Assembly: GCA_018343915.1 (NCBI GenBank)
Contig: JABRWF010000002.1
Coordinates: forward strand, 2,170,001-2,234,000
Source of the DNA: Agroathelia rolfsii
Taxonomy: Eukaryota > Basidiomycota > Agaricomycetes > Amylocorticiales > Amylocorticiaceae
Direction of reading: 5' to 3'
Length of the DNA stretch: 64,000 bases
Of this stretch, positions 35,154 through 45,712 are shown piece by piece. How positions within the stretch are numbered: position 1 is the first letter of the stretch; each line of letters begins with the position of its first letter. The position numbers were made by a program, and so were the translations under genes. The notes under the pieces were generated by a model. That model did no database searches and was not told where the DNA came from. It saw nothing but the letters and a program-made list of their open reading frames with translations.

Positions 35154-37155
35154 TATTACAGGCCTATAAACTATAACTATAGTGTCATAGGTCTATAGCA
35201 ATAAACAATAATACTATGAATAATACTATAAATACTATGAACACTGTGAATAGTTCCTATGGAATTGTTAGTAAAATTTTATGACTTCTCTAGCCTAATC
35301 CAAGGCTAGAGGTAATGCTCTCAGGGTTTCCAACCCTGAGGTTAACTATGAAATAGTAAACTATAACTTATAATACCTTTGACTATGACTTAGACTTGTA
35401 GGAAAATAATACAGAGGCAAGGAAATATTCTTAGAGCTAGTAGTGGCTTGTGTCAAGGCTCACACTCTTGACTATCTAAACAACAGAGGTGACCCCTACC
35501 TACACCACAAACAGGACAATGTACCGCTACTAGGTCCCAAAGATATACTCCAAGTCTAGAAGACTTTCCACCAAAGGCTACTATTGGCTAATAACTTGTT
35601 ACTGCTTGCTTAGTAAAGAAGGGAGTGCTAAACACTCTGAGATGCTTAGATTCTTTCTTAGAGGGTAACAACCCTAAGTCATACTTTACCCTGATTTATT
35701 AAGGGACTTGATGTCAAGGCTCACGCTCTTGACTATCTAAACAACAGAGGTGACCCCTACTCACACCACAAACAGAACAATGTACTGCTACTAGGTCCCA
35801 AAGGTGTACTCCAAGTCTAGAAGACTTTCCACCAAAGGCTACTGTTGGCTAATAACTTGTTACTGCTTGCTTAGTAAAGAAGGGAGTGCTAAACACTCTG
35901 AGATGCTTAGATTCTTTCTTAGAGGGTAATAACTCTAAGTCACACTTTGCCCTGATTTATTAAGGGACTTGATATAGAGAGGGGGAGGCAGGCAATACAG
36001 CCTGTTCTATGGCTTGCTTAGGTCCTTATACAACCCCTAGGCTGACAAGGCACAAAGGGAGGGCAAGGGTGAGAGGGCTAGGACAATGAGCCTGAAGGCA
36101 AATATATTAGTAAATGGTAAAGAGAGATGTACATGCTTATTTACTCACCTGAAGGCAAAAGGTCAAAGCTAAGGCCTTCAGGGAGTGTTACAGGGTCCTT
36201 ATATAAGTTTCAGGGGTGGTCTGTGTACTTCTGAATGGTCTGTGCACAGAGACAGAAATAGAAAGGAATGCTAAACATAGTACAAATGGATGACTGAGCA
36301 TGATGGTACAATCATTGCATCATCAGCTGATTGATCAAGAGTCTAGACTTGGAAGGAACTAGAAGGGTCTAGACTCTGTTTACTAATAGGTACTGGTACA
36401 CAGGTATAATGATGGCCAGTTATATAACTAAGTACTCTGTAACCAAATGTCCTAGGCTGTCTATTATGAATAAATAATGTGTAGAAAGTCCAAGAAAAAT
36501 CATAAAAATACAAGAAAAATACAGGGAAATAAAGAAAAATTAGGAGAGTCTGGGTGTACCTATAACAGCTTGTGAGGGGACTTTAGACAAGGGAAAAGAC
36601 AATAGAATTGACAAAAGAGGTCTGTGAGATAGAGGACATCTCTTAGACCTTAGTAACTTAAATACATAATTTGTATACTATTGTTCTCTTACTTTGGTAT
36701 GCTTTTCTAGCTTCTAATCCTTACTAATAATTTAGTATTACTCCTAAGATTTTCCTTGATTGTTCCAGTGATTAGCAGCATGTGCTGTAGTCCCTTTGTA
36801 CCTATGATAGTGCCTGAAGATGAGAGATTGCAAAGTTACGCCCTTTTTGTGACGTGACATGTCACATGTCACAACCAGCATAGCAATAGCAGCAAGGGAG
36901 CGGAAATACAGGTATGCCTCTTTCTAAGCCTAAGGCTTAGAACTGAGCTGTGATAAAGTAGCAAATATGGCCTACTATGATATACTATGACTTGTAACTA
37001 GTATACTATGAAGTATAATATGCTATGGCTTTTATATGGCTTGATATAATCTCTAAGAAATCCTTTGACAGCTGCATGGTAATTCTAGATATTTGCTTGG
37101 TAAACATGAATAAATGCTATAATAACTATGACATGGTACAACTAGGGTTGTGACA
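35154..37155 (+). mobile_element. R2 LTR split by another LTR
   Basis: Parts 35154-35450 and 36573-37155 match the R2 copies at 12772 and 32041 (start TATTACAGGCCTATAAACTA, end GGGTTGTGACA). The interrupting LTR is 35451-36567. The outer flanks (TAAAT and GTGTA) do not match, and the right end abuts an outer-truncated Tc1 inverted repeat, so a rearrangement followed insertion. Confidence 0.75.
35451..36567 (-). mobile_element. Solo LTR with internal 260-bp tandem duplication, nested in R2
   Basis: The plus strand begins TGTCAAGGCTCACACTCTTG and ends ACCTATAACA, flanked by the exact repeat GCTTG at 35446-35450 and 36568-36572. It is 1117 bp. The first about 260 bp occur twice in tandem (35451-35710 and 35711-about 35970), each copy restarting with TGTCAAGGCTCAC. 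It is related to the L4 LTR at 7166-8188. Confidence 0.9.
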
Positions 37156-37296
37156 GTGTATAGTTTGTAGCCTAGTCTTCTAGCTTTAATCTGGTACTCT
37201 AGTTAAAGGATTTCAACTAATAGAACAGAAGATATATATATTAGTATACTATATCATCTAGATACTTTTTGTGTCTACATTTTTTATTACAATTAA

Positions 37297-38179
37297 TGTC
37301 ACAACTATAGTTATACCATGCCATAGACACTATAGCATTTAATCATGTCTACCAAGCATATATTCAGGTTTACCAAGCATATACCCAGGTTTATTCAGCA
37401 TACACTCAAGATAACCATGAAATCACTTAAGTATTTATTATTATTATTATCAAGCTACAAATCATGCTATAGAGGCTATTATACATAATATATCCACAGT
37501 ATATTATCTATAAGTCATAGTATATCACAGTAAACCATAGTTTATCATTTGGTCAAAGCTCAATTCTAAGCCCAAGGCTTAGAAACAGGTATATTATTAT
37601 TTCCGCTCCTTTTTACTGTCGCGCTGGTTGTGACATGTCACGCGTCACGTCACACAAAAGAGCGTAACTTTGCATTCCCCATCTTCAGGCACTATCACAG
37701 TTACACAGGAACTGCAATACATCATGATAATCATTGAAACAATCAAGAAAGAACCTAGGAATGATATTGGATCATTTGGTAAGGATTAGTAACTAGAAAA
37801 GCATACCAAAGTAGGAGAACAATAGTATACAATTATGTATTTAAGTTACTAAGGTCTAAGAGATGTTCCCTATCTCACAGACCTCTTTTGTCAATACTAT
37901 CATTGTTATTCATTGTCCCAGGCTCTCTTTACGCCCCTAAGCCCCTATTGTACCACTCTTATTATCCCAAGTCATAGCTATAGTTATTATAGTTGTCAAA
38001 GTCATAGTACACTTCTTTATAGTTAACCTTAGGGTTGGAAACCCTAAGAGCGTTACTACTAGCCTTGGATTAGGCTTTACAACCCATTGTTTACTGCTAA
38101 GTATTTTTAATAGTCTTTTCTATAGTAATCCTTCATAGTATTCATAGTGCTCATAGTTATAGTTTATAGACCTGTGACA
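37297..38179 (-). mobile_element. Solo LTR (family R2) just after the Tc1-B transposase stop
   Basis: It begins TGTCACAACTATAG and ends CCTGTGACA, flanked by the exact repeat ATTAA at 37292-37296 and 38180-38184. It is 883 bp, with termini less mutated than other R2 copies. The transposase stop codon lies inside the right duplication. Confidence 0.9.
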
Positions 38180-38180
38180 A

Positions 38181-40146
38181 TTAATACTTTGTATTTCCTC
38201 CATTAGCCCTAATAACTGCTTCCAACCTTTTTGGCATGCTTTCTATAAGTCCCTGGTACTGTTCTACTATAATCTTAGCCTACTACTCCTCTACTCTACC
38301 CCATATATCCTATACTCCCCTAGGTAGCTCTGGATAACTACTTAGCTGCTTTTTAAGCAGCTTCCATAGGTGCTCAATAGGATTGAGGTTAGGTAACTAT
38401 GCAGGCCAGTCAAGAAGAGTAATATCTTGGTTGGTGAACTATTTCTGGGCTAGTTTGGAGGTGTGTTTTGGGTCTCCATCTTGCTGGAAAATGAGGTCAT
38501 CTATAGGAATCCTAAGTTTCTCCCTACTTTCATCCAAACATCCCTCTAAGATCTTTACATACTGCTCTACATTTATCCTTCCCTCTACCTCTGTACATAT
38601 CCCTACCCCATTCCACCCTATGCATCTCCAAATCATAATATTTCCTCTCCCAAACTTCACAGTCCCTCTAACTTTCCTTGTAAAAAGTGGTTTCCCCTTC
38701 TCTTTCCATACAAACTTCCTTCCATCTAACCCAAACCTATTGATTTTGGTCTTATCAGACTATATAACCCTTTTCTAGTCCTCCACAGTCCACTCTCTAT
38801 ACTTGTAGGCAAAGTCTAGCCTAGCCTTCTTATGCTTGGCAGATAGCATAGGCTTTTTCTTAACTATATAAGCCTTCATGCCTTGGTCTAGGAGAGCATT
38901 TCTAGTAGTCTGGACAGAAATAGGGGTGGGAAGGATGGTGTTTATTTAGGTAGTAGCTTTAAGAGGGGTAGTGACTTTGCCAGTGATAAAAAGGGATTTA
39001 AGATATCTTTTATTAGTAGGAGTAAGCTTACTAGGTCTTCCCTGGATAGTGGTCTCCCTATTTAGAAAGGCTTCTTTAGCTATTTTGTCAAGAGCACACC
39101 TGCCTCTTGCCACCAAAACTCAACCAGTGCCTATGTCAACCCCTGTAAGGTATGGGGTAGCCTGTAATAGCTGTTTTACAACTTCCAAGGCCTAGAATGC
39201 AAGGATAGACACACCTTGTGCGCTGTCTTTGTTCTCACTCAACTCTAAGCTTACTAATCACCAAGCTTTACTCTAGACTTGCAAAGTCTTCAAGCAAGGT
39301 CTACTGTTGAGGCACAAAGTTTCTTGTGTATACAAATAGGCATGCAGGGTCTTTTAGCCTTGATAAACGCAGGACAAGCCTTTGTTTACTTAGGTGCACT
39401 TAGTACTATGATTTTGTGGTTAACAACTGCAAGTGGCTAGCATGAAGCCTAAGCCTGTATTATGTAGTGTATATGTAGAGGAGCACTGAGCAACCTCTAG
39501 ACAATAGGTAGCATGGAGCACACCTATTACCTCTTAGCACAAAGTAGGGAGGATTTTGTAGGACAGAGAGGGGGAGGGGAGATAAGGACTCTAAAGACAA
39601 AGTTTTTATTATGTTAGTTAACTACTTGATACAAAGCACTATTGTGCTTACCTGAAGATAAAGAGAACAAATCTGGGGTCTTCAGATAAAACACTACAGG
39701 GTTATATACTAATTCTACCTGGTCTGTGCCCTTGGTATATGGTCTATGCACGGTAATGCTAAGTATAATGTGATATTGCACTATAATGAGTCTATAATAA
39801 TATTATAGTCTAGACCTATGCTCTAGGTCTTGCTTACATAATATGTCACATAACTAGTAGTTACATGATGACTGGTCACATGACTTGCTTAGTCATCAGA
39901 GTGCTTATGTAATGTCCGTTTATATAATATACATATTATACACCAAAAAATCAAGAAAAATTAGGAAATTTTTGGAAAAATAGTAAGAAATTCTAAATAA
40001 ATTTATAGTACATTGATCAACTTGTAACATATTTCAGCCACCTTAGACTTGCTAACACCAGTTCTAGAGGCAATAGCCCTATAGGGGTAGTAGGTAGAGA
40101 GGAGAGAGAGCACATTATCAAGCTGGGAGGAGGAGATAGACTTTAT
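38181..40146 (-). pseudogene. DD34D transposase of Tc1 element B (split by an LTR)
   Basis: Read from 40146: the start codon is ATA where the homologous element A has ATG. Then KSISSSQLD and YRAIASRTGVSKSKVAEI follow up to the LTR at 40029. After removing 39086-40029 and one TATTT copy, the frame continues as AKEAFLNRETTIQGRPSKL. The catalytic domain has a D-K-T-K-I-N block at the first Asp, KFGRGNIMIW, FQQDGDPKHTSKLAQK and LDWPA-stop-LPNLNPIEHLW, where the third Asp of SPDLNP is now Asn. The stop is TAA at 38181-38183. Inactive. Confidence 0.85.
39086..40029 (-). mobile_element. Solo LTR (family L1) with target duplication TATTT
   Basis: The plus strand begins TGTCAAGAGCACACC and ends CTTGTAACA, flanked by the exact repeat TATTT at 39081-39085 and 40030-40034. 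It is 944 bp. Its removal restores the Tc1-B transposase frame without a gap, which fixes both ends to the base. Confidence 0.95.
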
Positions 40147-40517
40147 AGTGAATATAGAGAAAGGTATATTCTGCCATAGCATATATATACTATGTAAGTT
40201 GCTATAACATCATAGTGATATTATAAGTATGTTATACAAGTGTCATAATGACATCAGTGGAGCTATATGATATTATATAAACAAAATAATAGGTATAAAA
40301 CTATAGACACAAAAAGTGTCCAGATGATATAGTATACTAAAATATATATATCTTCTGTTCTGCTAGTTGAAATCCTACAACTATGGTATTAGATTAAAGC
40401 TAGAAGACTAGGCTACAAACTATACACTAAGCTTACATAAGTAAAATGTCTGTGTGCTAAGATATTAAGTAATCTTTACAAAAATATCAAATATCTAGAC
40501 ACTTTTTTGACCAACTG

Positions 40518-40838
40518 TATATGACTATAACTATGTCACTCCTAAACTCCATAGCTATAATTGCTATTCTAACACTGGTGGATGTAGTTCATATACATGA
40601 TTTTTAATACATTGAAAAAAAAAAAAAAACGGTATATACAATTTCTAAATTACGGAACCAAAACAAACAGTAATTGAGTAAATTTTAAATAACGAAACCT
40701 AATTCTTGACGTTTGTGTGTAGGGCTTCTTTTACAAATCGGAATAAGGCAGCGACCAAAGCCGGAAGTAAATTCACTTGTGTCCCTCGACTTCGACAACC
40801 AATTTCTGTTTATACACGCCTCATTTGGTCGGCCAACA
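40518..40838. other. Boundary between repeat compartment and gene-rich arm
   Basis: This holds a T-to-A-rich stretch with a 15-base A run at about 40615-40629 and then normal-composition DNA with the FIP1 promoter. No repeat family is found to the right of 40518. Confidence 0.5.
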
Positions 40839-43184
40839 TGTTAGTTGTAAATATCACGAAGAAAATGCTACTATTTTCTAACGTCGCGCTTTCTCGCATG
40901 AAGGGATGATGATGATGAGTTCTTGTACGGCCCCTCCAAGACGGAGCCAGAACCCAGCACAGTGATACCCTCTGGTAAGGCCCTACATCCCATATTTACC
41001 TGCTATTCTTTCCGTTTGGATGCATGCTCAGGTCGGTTAATGGGCGCAAAAGCATCTCTTTTCACACAAAAAACACTTGTATATTATCTTGAAATGCAAA
41101 ATGATGTTGCTTACACTCGTTTTACTCGTGTGGTCAGAACCTCAACCGTGAGTCTACTCCTGTGGTTCACGTCGCCTCAAAATTGCTGGCTGAGACATGT
41201 GTTTGGTAGCATTGCACTTGAGAAAACGCCCGCATCTTCGAATGGCATTATAGCTCATCTGGAAGCAGAGGCTGCAGCTTCTTTGAAGGAACAGTCAGAA
41301 GACGGTGAGCCTGTAGACGACGCCCGGGGAGAGGAAGAAGAAGAAGAGGCGGAAGGGGAGGAAGAGGACAGCGAGGATGATGTGCGAGCGTCTTTGCTGA
41401 TTTTTTGTTTCAGAAGCATAACTCACAATATGTCTAGGATCTGGAAATTATCATGGACATGCCTTCCCGATCTCTGGACCTTCGGTATGCATGACTTCAT
41501 CTCGAATTCTTCGTTTCAGTGCAGCAAGTTCACAAAAAACAGGGCAAATAATGCTCGATCCAAGCCAGATACTGCTGCACCTAAAGCCCCCAGAGGTGAG
41601 GTCACTCATGTACCTTTCTGCATGTTACCAATAGAATATCGAATTCACAGCACCACAACCACCACAACCATCCCTTACAACCGAATACACGCTCCGAGAC
41701 AGAACAAGCATCGCCGAGACTCCTCAGGCAGCACCCTCTACTTCACAAATACAAGCACAAGTGCCCATTACCCAACCCTCTGCACCGGTAGAAGCGTTAG
41801 GCCCCGATCCATCCACTCTGCCGCCCGTCACCGCGCCCGCATCGCACCCGACCGTCGACCCGTCAATACCGGGAGTTGTGGACGGTCGTTCGATTCTCGA
41901 AGTTGACCTGTCATCGCTCGCGGAAAAACCATGGCGGAGACCAGGCGCCGACATAAGCGATTGGTTCAATTACGGCTTTGATGAAATCAGCTGGGAGGCG
42001 TATTGTTATCGTAGGAGGGATGTGGGCGACTTGGCGCATGTTCTCAAGGCCAATGTTGTCGTTCGTACCTTTTCTTACCCTATTACACCTTTTCTGCCCC
42101 ACATCGCTGACTTTTTTTTCTTTGAAAAAAAATATTGACTAGAATTTTGCTGGCATGCCAGAGGACCAACTAGCCAATCTACCCCCTGAAATCCGCACCA
42201 TGGTCATGACGGGTGCCAACGCACTTATGGCCAACGGTGGACCTGCGCCTGCGGCCGCCATGATCGGCGCTGTGCCAATGAACCCGCACCACGCGATGAT
42301 GGACATGTCAACCATGGGCGGGATGAACATGGGTCAAATGGACATGGGCATGAACCCCGCCGCCGCTGGTATGGGTATACCCATGCAGCCTGGCGGTGGA
42401 CCGCCCATGATGCCAGATGGCTCGGGTGCAGGTGTCGGTGTTGGTTCGTCCACCCCCGACCCGACGGCGGCGCAGATGGGATTAGGTGATGGATTTGGTG
42501 GCACGCCGAATCATCAAGGTATGATGGGTTTAGGTATCGCGGGCGAATTTGGGATGCAGGTGTGTCGGCCTCTTAGGTTGTGAAGGAAATTCTGATTGTC
42601 TTATTCTATTCTTACTACTAGGAACCAAATGCAATGAACCAAAGCCCAATGAATCAAAATGCTCTTGGCGCGCAAGGGATGTATCTCGGAATGGAACAGT
42701 CAACAACGCCCGTACCAGGTTCAGGACGTGGTCTTGGATTCAATCGCGGACGCGGGGAGCGCGGTATGCGTGGCTTCGCTAGTCGAGGCAGAGGTCGGCC
42801 CAGCACAGACCGTATGTTTCATTTTCCCTTGACATATCAGTTGCACATAAACTGAAATGCGTTGCATATCTCTAAAGGACCTCCTATACCTGTCAGGCCA
42901 GCATCACCCCTTCCGCCCAATGTACCCACCGGCCCGCGGAACCACAATAAGTACAAGGATAGGGATAACAACGGACCTGCTGTCGATGGACTTGACTACG
43001 GCGGCGGCGGCGGCGGCGGTGGAGGTGGCAAGGAGAGCGGACGGACATCTGCTGATACTGAAGAACGCACAAGGTGATTATACTCTATATAAACTCCGTT
43101 GAATATACATTGACGAATTTGGATATTAGGAAACGCCGGAATTCTCCTAGCCTGGATGATACCAGAGGCTCGAAACGTCGTTGA
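40838..43184 (+). CDS. FIP1: FIP1-like pre-mRNA 3'-end processing factor
   Basis: This encodes a subunit of the cleavage and polyadenylation factor that tethers poly(A) polymerase in the nucleus. The Fip1 motif DISDWFNYGFDEISWEAYC lies in the exon 41635-42060. Before it come the N-terminal DDDDEFLYG motif and an acidic Glu/Asp run (41320-41381); after it come Met/Gly/Pro-rich and Arg-Gly-rich segments and a basic KRR tail. Proposed exons: ...40839, 40904-40974, 41138-41147, 41210-41381, 41438-41484, 41520-41595, 41635-42060, 42143-42559, 42622-42811, 42878-43073, 43130-43184. Phases agree throughout. The start is uncertain: the best model splits the ATG (AT at 40838-40839, G at 40904). It is the first gene right of the repeats and converges with the ING gene. 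Confidence 0.85.
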
Positions 43185-43549
43185 GGGAGTGTGTGTGGAG
43201 AGGGATAACTTTTTTTTCAACCCTCGCACGTCTTGATGGCACGACCGAGTGTTTCGAAATACTCTCTATCGCCTATTCATTCTTTTACTTCTTGCAGGCA
43301 GTAATGGTCATTGTATGTATCTTGTCTACTAATCAGAGTAATGTATACGCTTTGAAATCACATGTGTAACATTGAGATATACCGAAAACATCTATATCAC
43401 ATACCCGTGGTAAGTAATAATAATAAAAGGGTAATTACGATACAAGGATATATATATAAAAGAGGATAGTATAGATTACACGCTGGAGAAAACAAACAAG
43501 AGGGAGAAATGCAAAATGATAGAAGAATTGATGCTCTGTTAAAAGTAAG
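43185..43549. other. Convergent 3' intergenic region
   Basis: Contains the 3' UTRs of the convergent FIP1 and ING genes, including AATAATAATAAAAG near 43415. No gene seen. Confidence 0.4.
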
Positions 43550-43974
43550 TTATCTGCCACCTGATCGCCCACCGCCTGTCTTTCTCCTCCCACCACGCCC
43601 ACCAGGTCGCTGTACTTTTGCACGTTTTGCCACGCAAGCGTCGCAATACCACTTCACGTCCTGCGCCGGCGGTTCTAACAGTTTCGTGCAAGCCAAATGG
43701 AACTAGAAAAGAAGAAACACCGTAATCGCGTTAGTTGTTGTGTATCAAAGTTGAATAGGTATAATAAACGACATACCCATTCAAACTCGCAATTCTCATC
43801 ATCACACGCAATCATCTCTCCATAGCTTACAGAATTGCATATACAATAAGTCCTCGTATCCTCGCCGTCGACTTCCACTTCACCAGCGTCCGTGGCAGGA
43901 TCTGACGCCTGTGCCGATATATTAGGATTGACATTCTCGTTGTTTTTCTTTTGGTTTTGCTGGTGTAGATTTTG

Positions 43975-44006
<32 letters not shown>

Positions 44007-45021
44007 GCTGCTGCTGCTGCTGTTGCTGTTGGTGCTGCTGCTGCTGCTGTTGTTGTTGTTGTTGTTGTGTTTGCTGCGATTGAGTCGACGCTTGGCGGGA
44101 CATGGGTGCACTTGGCGGGATAGTATGACTCTGAGCGTTACGCCAGTCACCAGAGATAGTGTTGGAGTCGTTGATGGGTACTAATGAGGGGTGTGATGAA
44201 GCTGGAAGTGATGGATGGCTATGGTGGTTGTGATCGCGAGCATGGTATGTCTCTTGGCTCTCGCTTACGGCGTTTCTTGAGCGTTTCGTAGGTTGCAGCG
44301 GCATGTGAGACGGAGCAGAGATGATGGACTCGGTAGGTGATACAGCGCGGTCGGTCCTAAGTTTACATATCCATGTTGAGTATAGAATAGAGTGAGTGAA
44401 TATGAATATAGACACGTACTTTGCCCTCGAACGTCGTGAAGTCACCGAGGATCTCTCCTTGCGAGGGGAGCGCGCAAGGGTGACTTCTAGGTTGTCATCC
44501 TGCTGTGGTCTCTTCCTCTTCACTACGGGGCTCTGTTCAACAGTAGCCATAATGGGAGCGGGAATGAGCGACGCCTGTCCTCTCCTGCGCGATGGTCTAT
44601 CCGAGGTGGTAGGCGGCATAAACGACTTGAGCGATATGTGCGGGTATGTCGTCTTCCTCGATACCACAGACTTGTCGAAGCCGGGCAGTTGGTCCAGGAG
44701 TTGATCAAGATGACCGAACATGCCCTTGAGGTTGTCCGCTGCCTGGCAGGCAACACGTATTTTATCGTCTCCGCCGAGGTTGAGGCGAGTGGCTTCGTCA
44801 GTGATCTCGTTGAGGAGCCAGAATCGTTCCTCCTTGGGCGCAGTGCCCTCCTCGATCATGTGAATGAGACGTTCAATCTTGCTTGTTATGGTGGTCATGG
44901 AGGAGGATAGGACGGCATCGAGTTCTCGCAGGTCTGCAAAGTTGCGCGAGAGCTCCAGGGGCAGAGAGTCGAGTGTGTGGGCATACTCCTGGAGCAGGGC
45001 GAGGGAATATTGTGTGGTCAT
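43550..45021 (-). CDS. ING-family protein with PHD finger
   Basis: ING proteins read H3K4 methylation within histone acetyltransferase or deacetylase complexes such as NuA4. The start is set at MTTQYSLALLQEYAHTLDSL (45021), where the ING N-terminal helical domain begins; a frame open further upstream lacks support. Exons: 45021-44420, 44356-43777 and 43702-43550, with introns of 63 and 74 nt. The central part is basic and Ser/Pro-rich. A Gln/His-rich low-complexity run is coded by CAG/CAA repeats at about 43970-44085. The PHD finger is at the C-terminus (CICNSVSYGEMIACDDENC, then EWFHLACTKL, then WYCDAC), split by the second intron, followed by an Arg/Gly-rich tail. All eight zinc ligands appear present. 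NuA4 (Yng2-like) membership is inference. Confidence 0.9.
43970..44085 (-). repeat. CAG/CAA microsatellite coding polyGln/His
   Basis: On the plus strand a run of TGT, TTG, GTG and CTG triplets encodes runs of Gln with a central block of His in the ING protein. Mixed CAA/CAG codons and CAT/CAC interruptions are visible. Confidence 0.85.
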
Positions 45022-45466
45022 TGTGGGATGGAGGGAAGGGTGTAGTCGTATCGGAGTCTGAACCAGGCTTGGTCCTTGCGATTCCATCATCTTTACATTG
45101 TACTTTCTCGTTTTCATGCATAATGATCACTATCGTACACTCTTGTCTGGTTTTCACAGTCTTTCGAAATATTTGATATATAAGGCTAGAAATAGTGGAT
45201 ACATGGTTAACTGGCGTAAAAATACAGCTGTTTCGTGATGGGTATATCATAAAAAGAGGTTGTTGGCGGTAATAATCATCGCCCAAATGAGAGACACAGT
45301 CCCCACTGGTATCCGTCTGCAACAACCCATCTATCCTCTCTGCTGCTACGACCGAGGCTACTACGAGGGAACCAGTCCATAAAGTTGAGCCCCTGTCTTC
45401 ACATCCCGACTATGGATGATATATGCGTCATGCGACGTGGCTCCATTGCACCGGCTTGGTGTTGAT
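45022..45466. other. Intergenic region
   Basis: Promoter and 5' UTR of the ING gene and the 3' flank of the next minus-strand gene. No supported ORF. Confidence 0.4.
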
Positions 45467-45712
45467 TTACTTCCTTCGCGAGCTCTTCTGAGAGCCGGAT
45501 AGGCTCATGGTGCGTGTCTGCTGTGATGCGCCACTACCGTAGTAGGCAGATTGCTGGCCGCCCATCGATGATCCAAAGTCAGCATACATTGTGTATTGGT
45601 CACGGGGTGATGATCCTTGGAAGGATGAGAATGCATGCGGGGAGGTAGGAGCACTTGGGAAGAAGCTGAACGACGGCGAAGTGGGTTGGGTGGAGTAGTT
45701 GAACGAAGACAT
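45467..45712 (-). CDS. Small Ser/Gly/Gln-rich protein, 81 residues
   Basis: The frame starts MSSFNYSTQPTSPSFSFFPS at 45712 and ends in a basic KSSRRK tail at 45467. It is rich in Ser, Pro, Gly, Gln and Tyr, with no signal peptide or membrane segment, and looks intrinsically disordered. An in-frame upstream ATG at 45793 would add 27 residues of unlikely composition. Coding-like codon use and position in the gene-dense arm support it, but no family is recognised. Confidence 0.5.
   Translation of the reverse strand: MSSFNYSTQPTSPSFSFFPSAPTSPHAFSSFQGSSPRDQYTMYADFGSSMGGQQSAYYGSGASQQTRTMSLSGSQKSSRRK

Larger units (their letters stand above)
37156..40517 (-). mobile_element. Tc1/mariner element B with long terminal inverted repeats
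   Basis: The right inverted repeat is 40308-40517, ending GACCAACTG before TA, so the element reads CAGTTGGTC inward from this end. The inner part of the left repeat is 37156-37291; its outer about 75 bp were lost at the junction with the R2 LTR. Two solo LTRs (37297-38179 and 39086-40029) were inserted later. The DD34D transposase on the minus strand is decayed. The full inverted-repeat length, about 210 bp, equals that of element A. Confidence 0.85.

Noticed and set aside
35451..35970. CRISPR-like or satellite array
   Set aside because: Only two units of 260 bp, and they are part of an LTR terminus.
38383..38778. 131-codon plus-strand frame
   Set aside because: It is the complement of the Tc1-B transposase catalytic domain.
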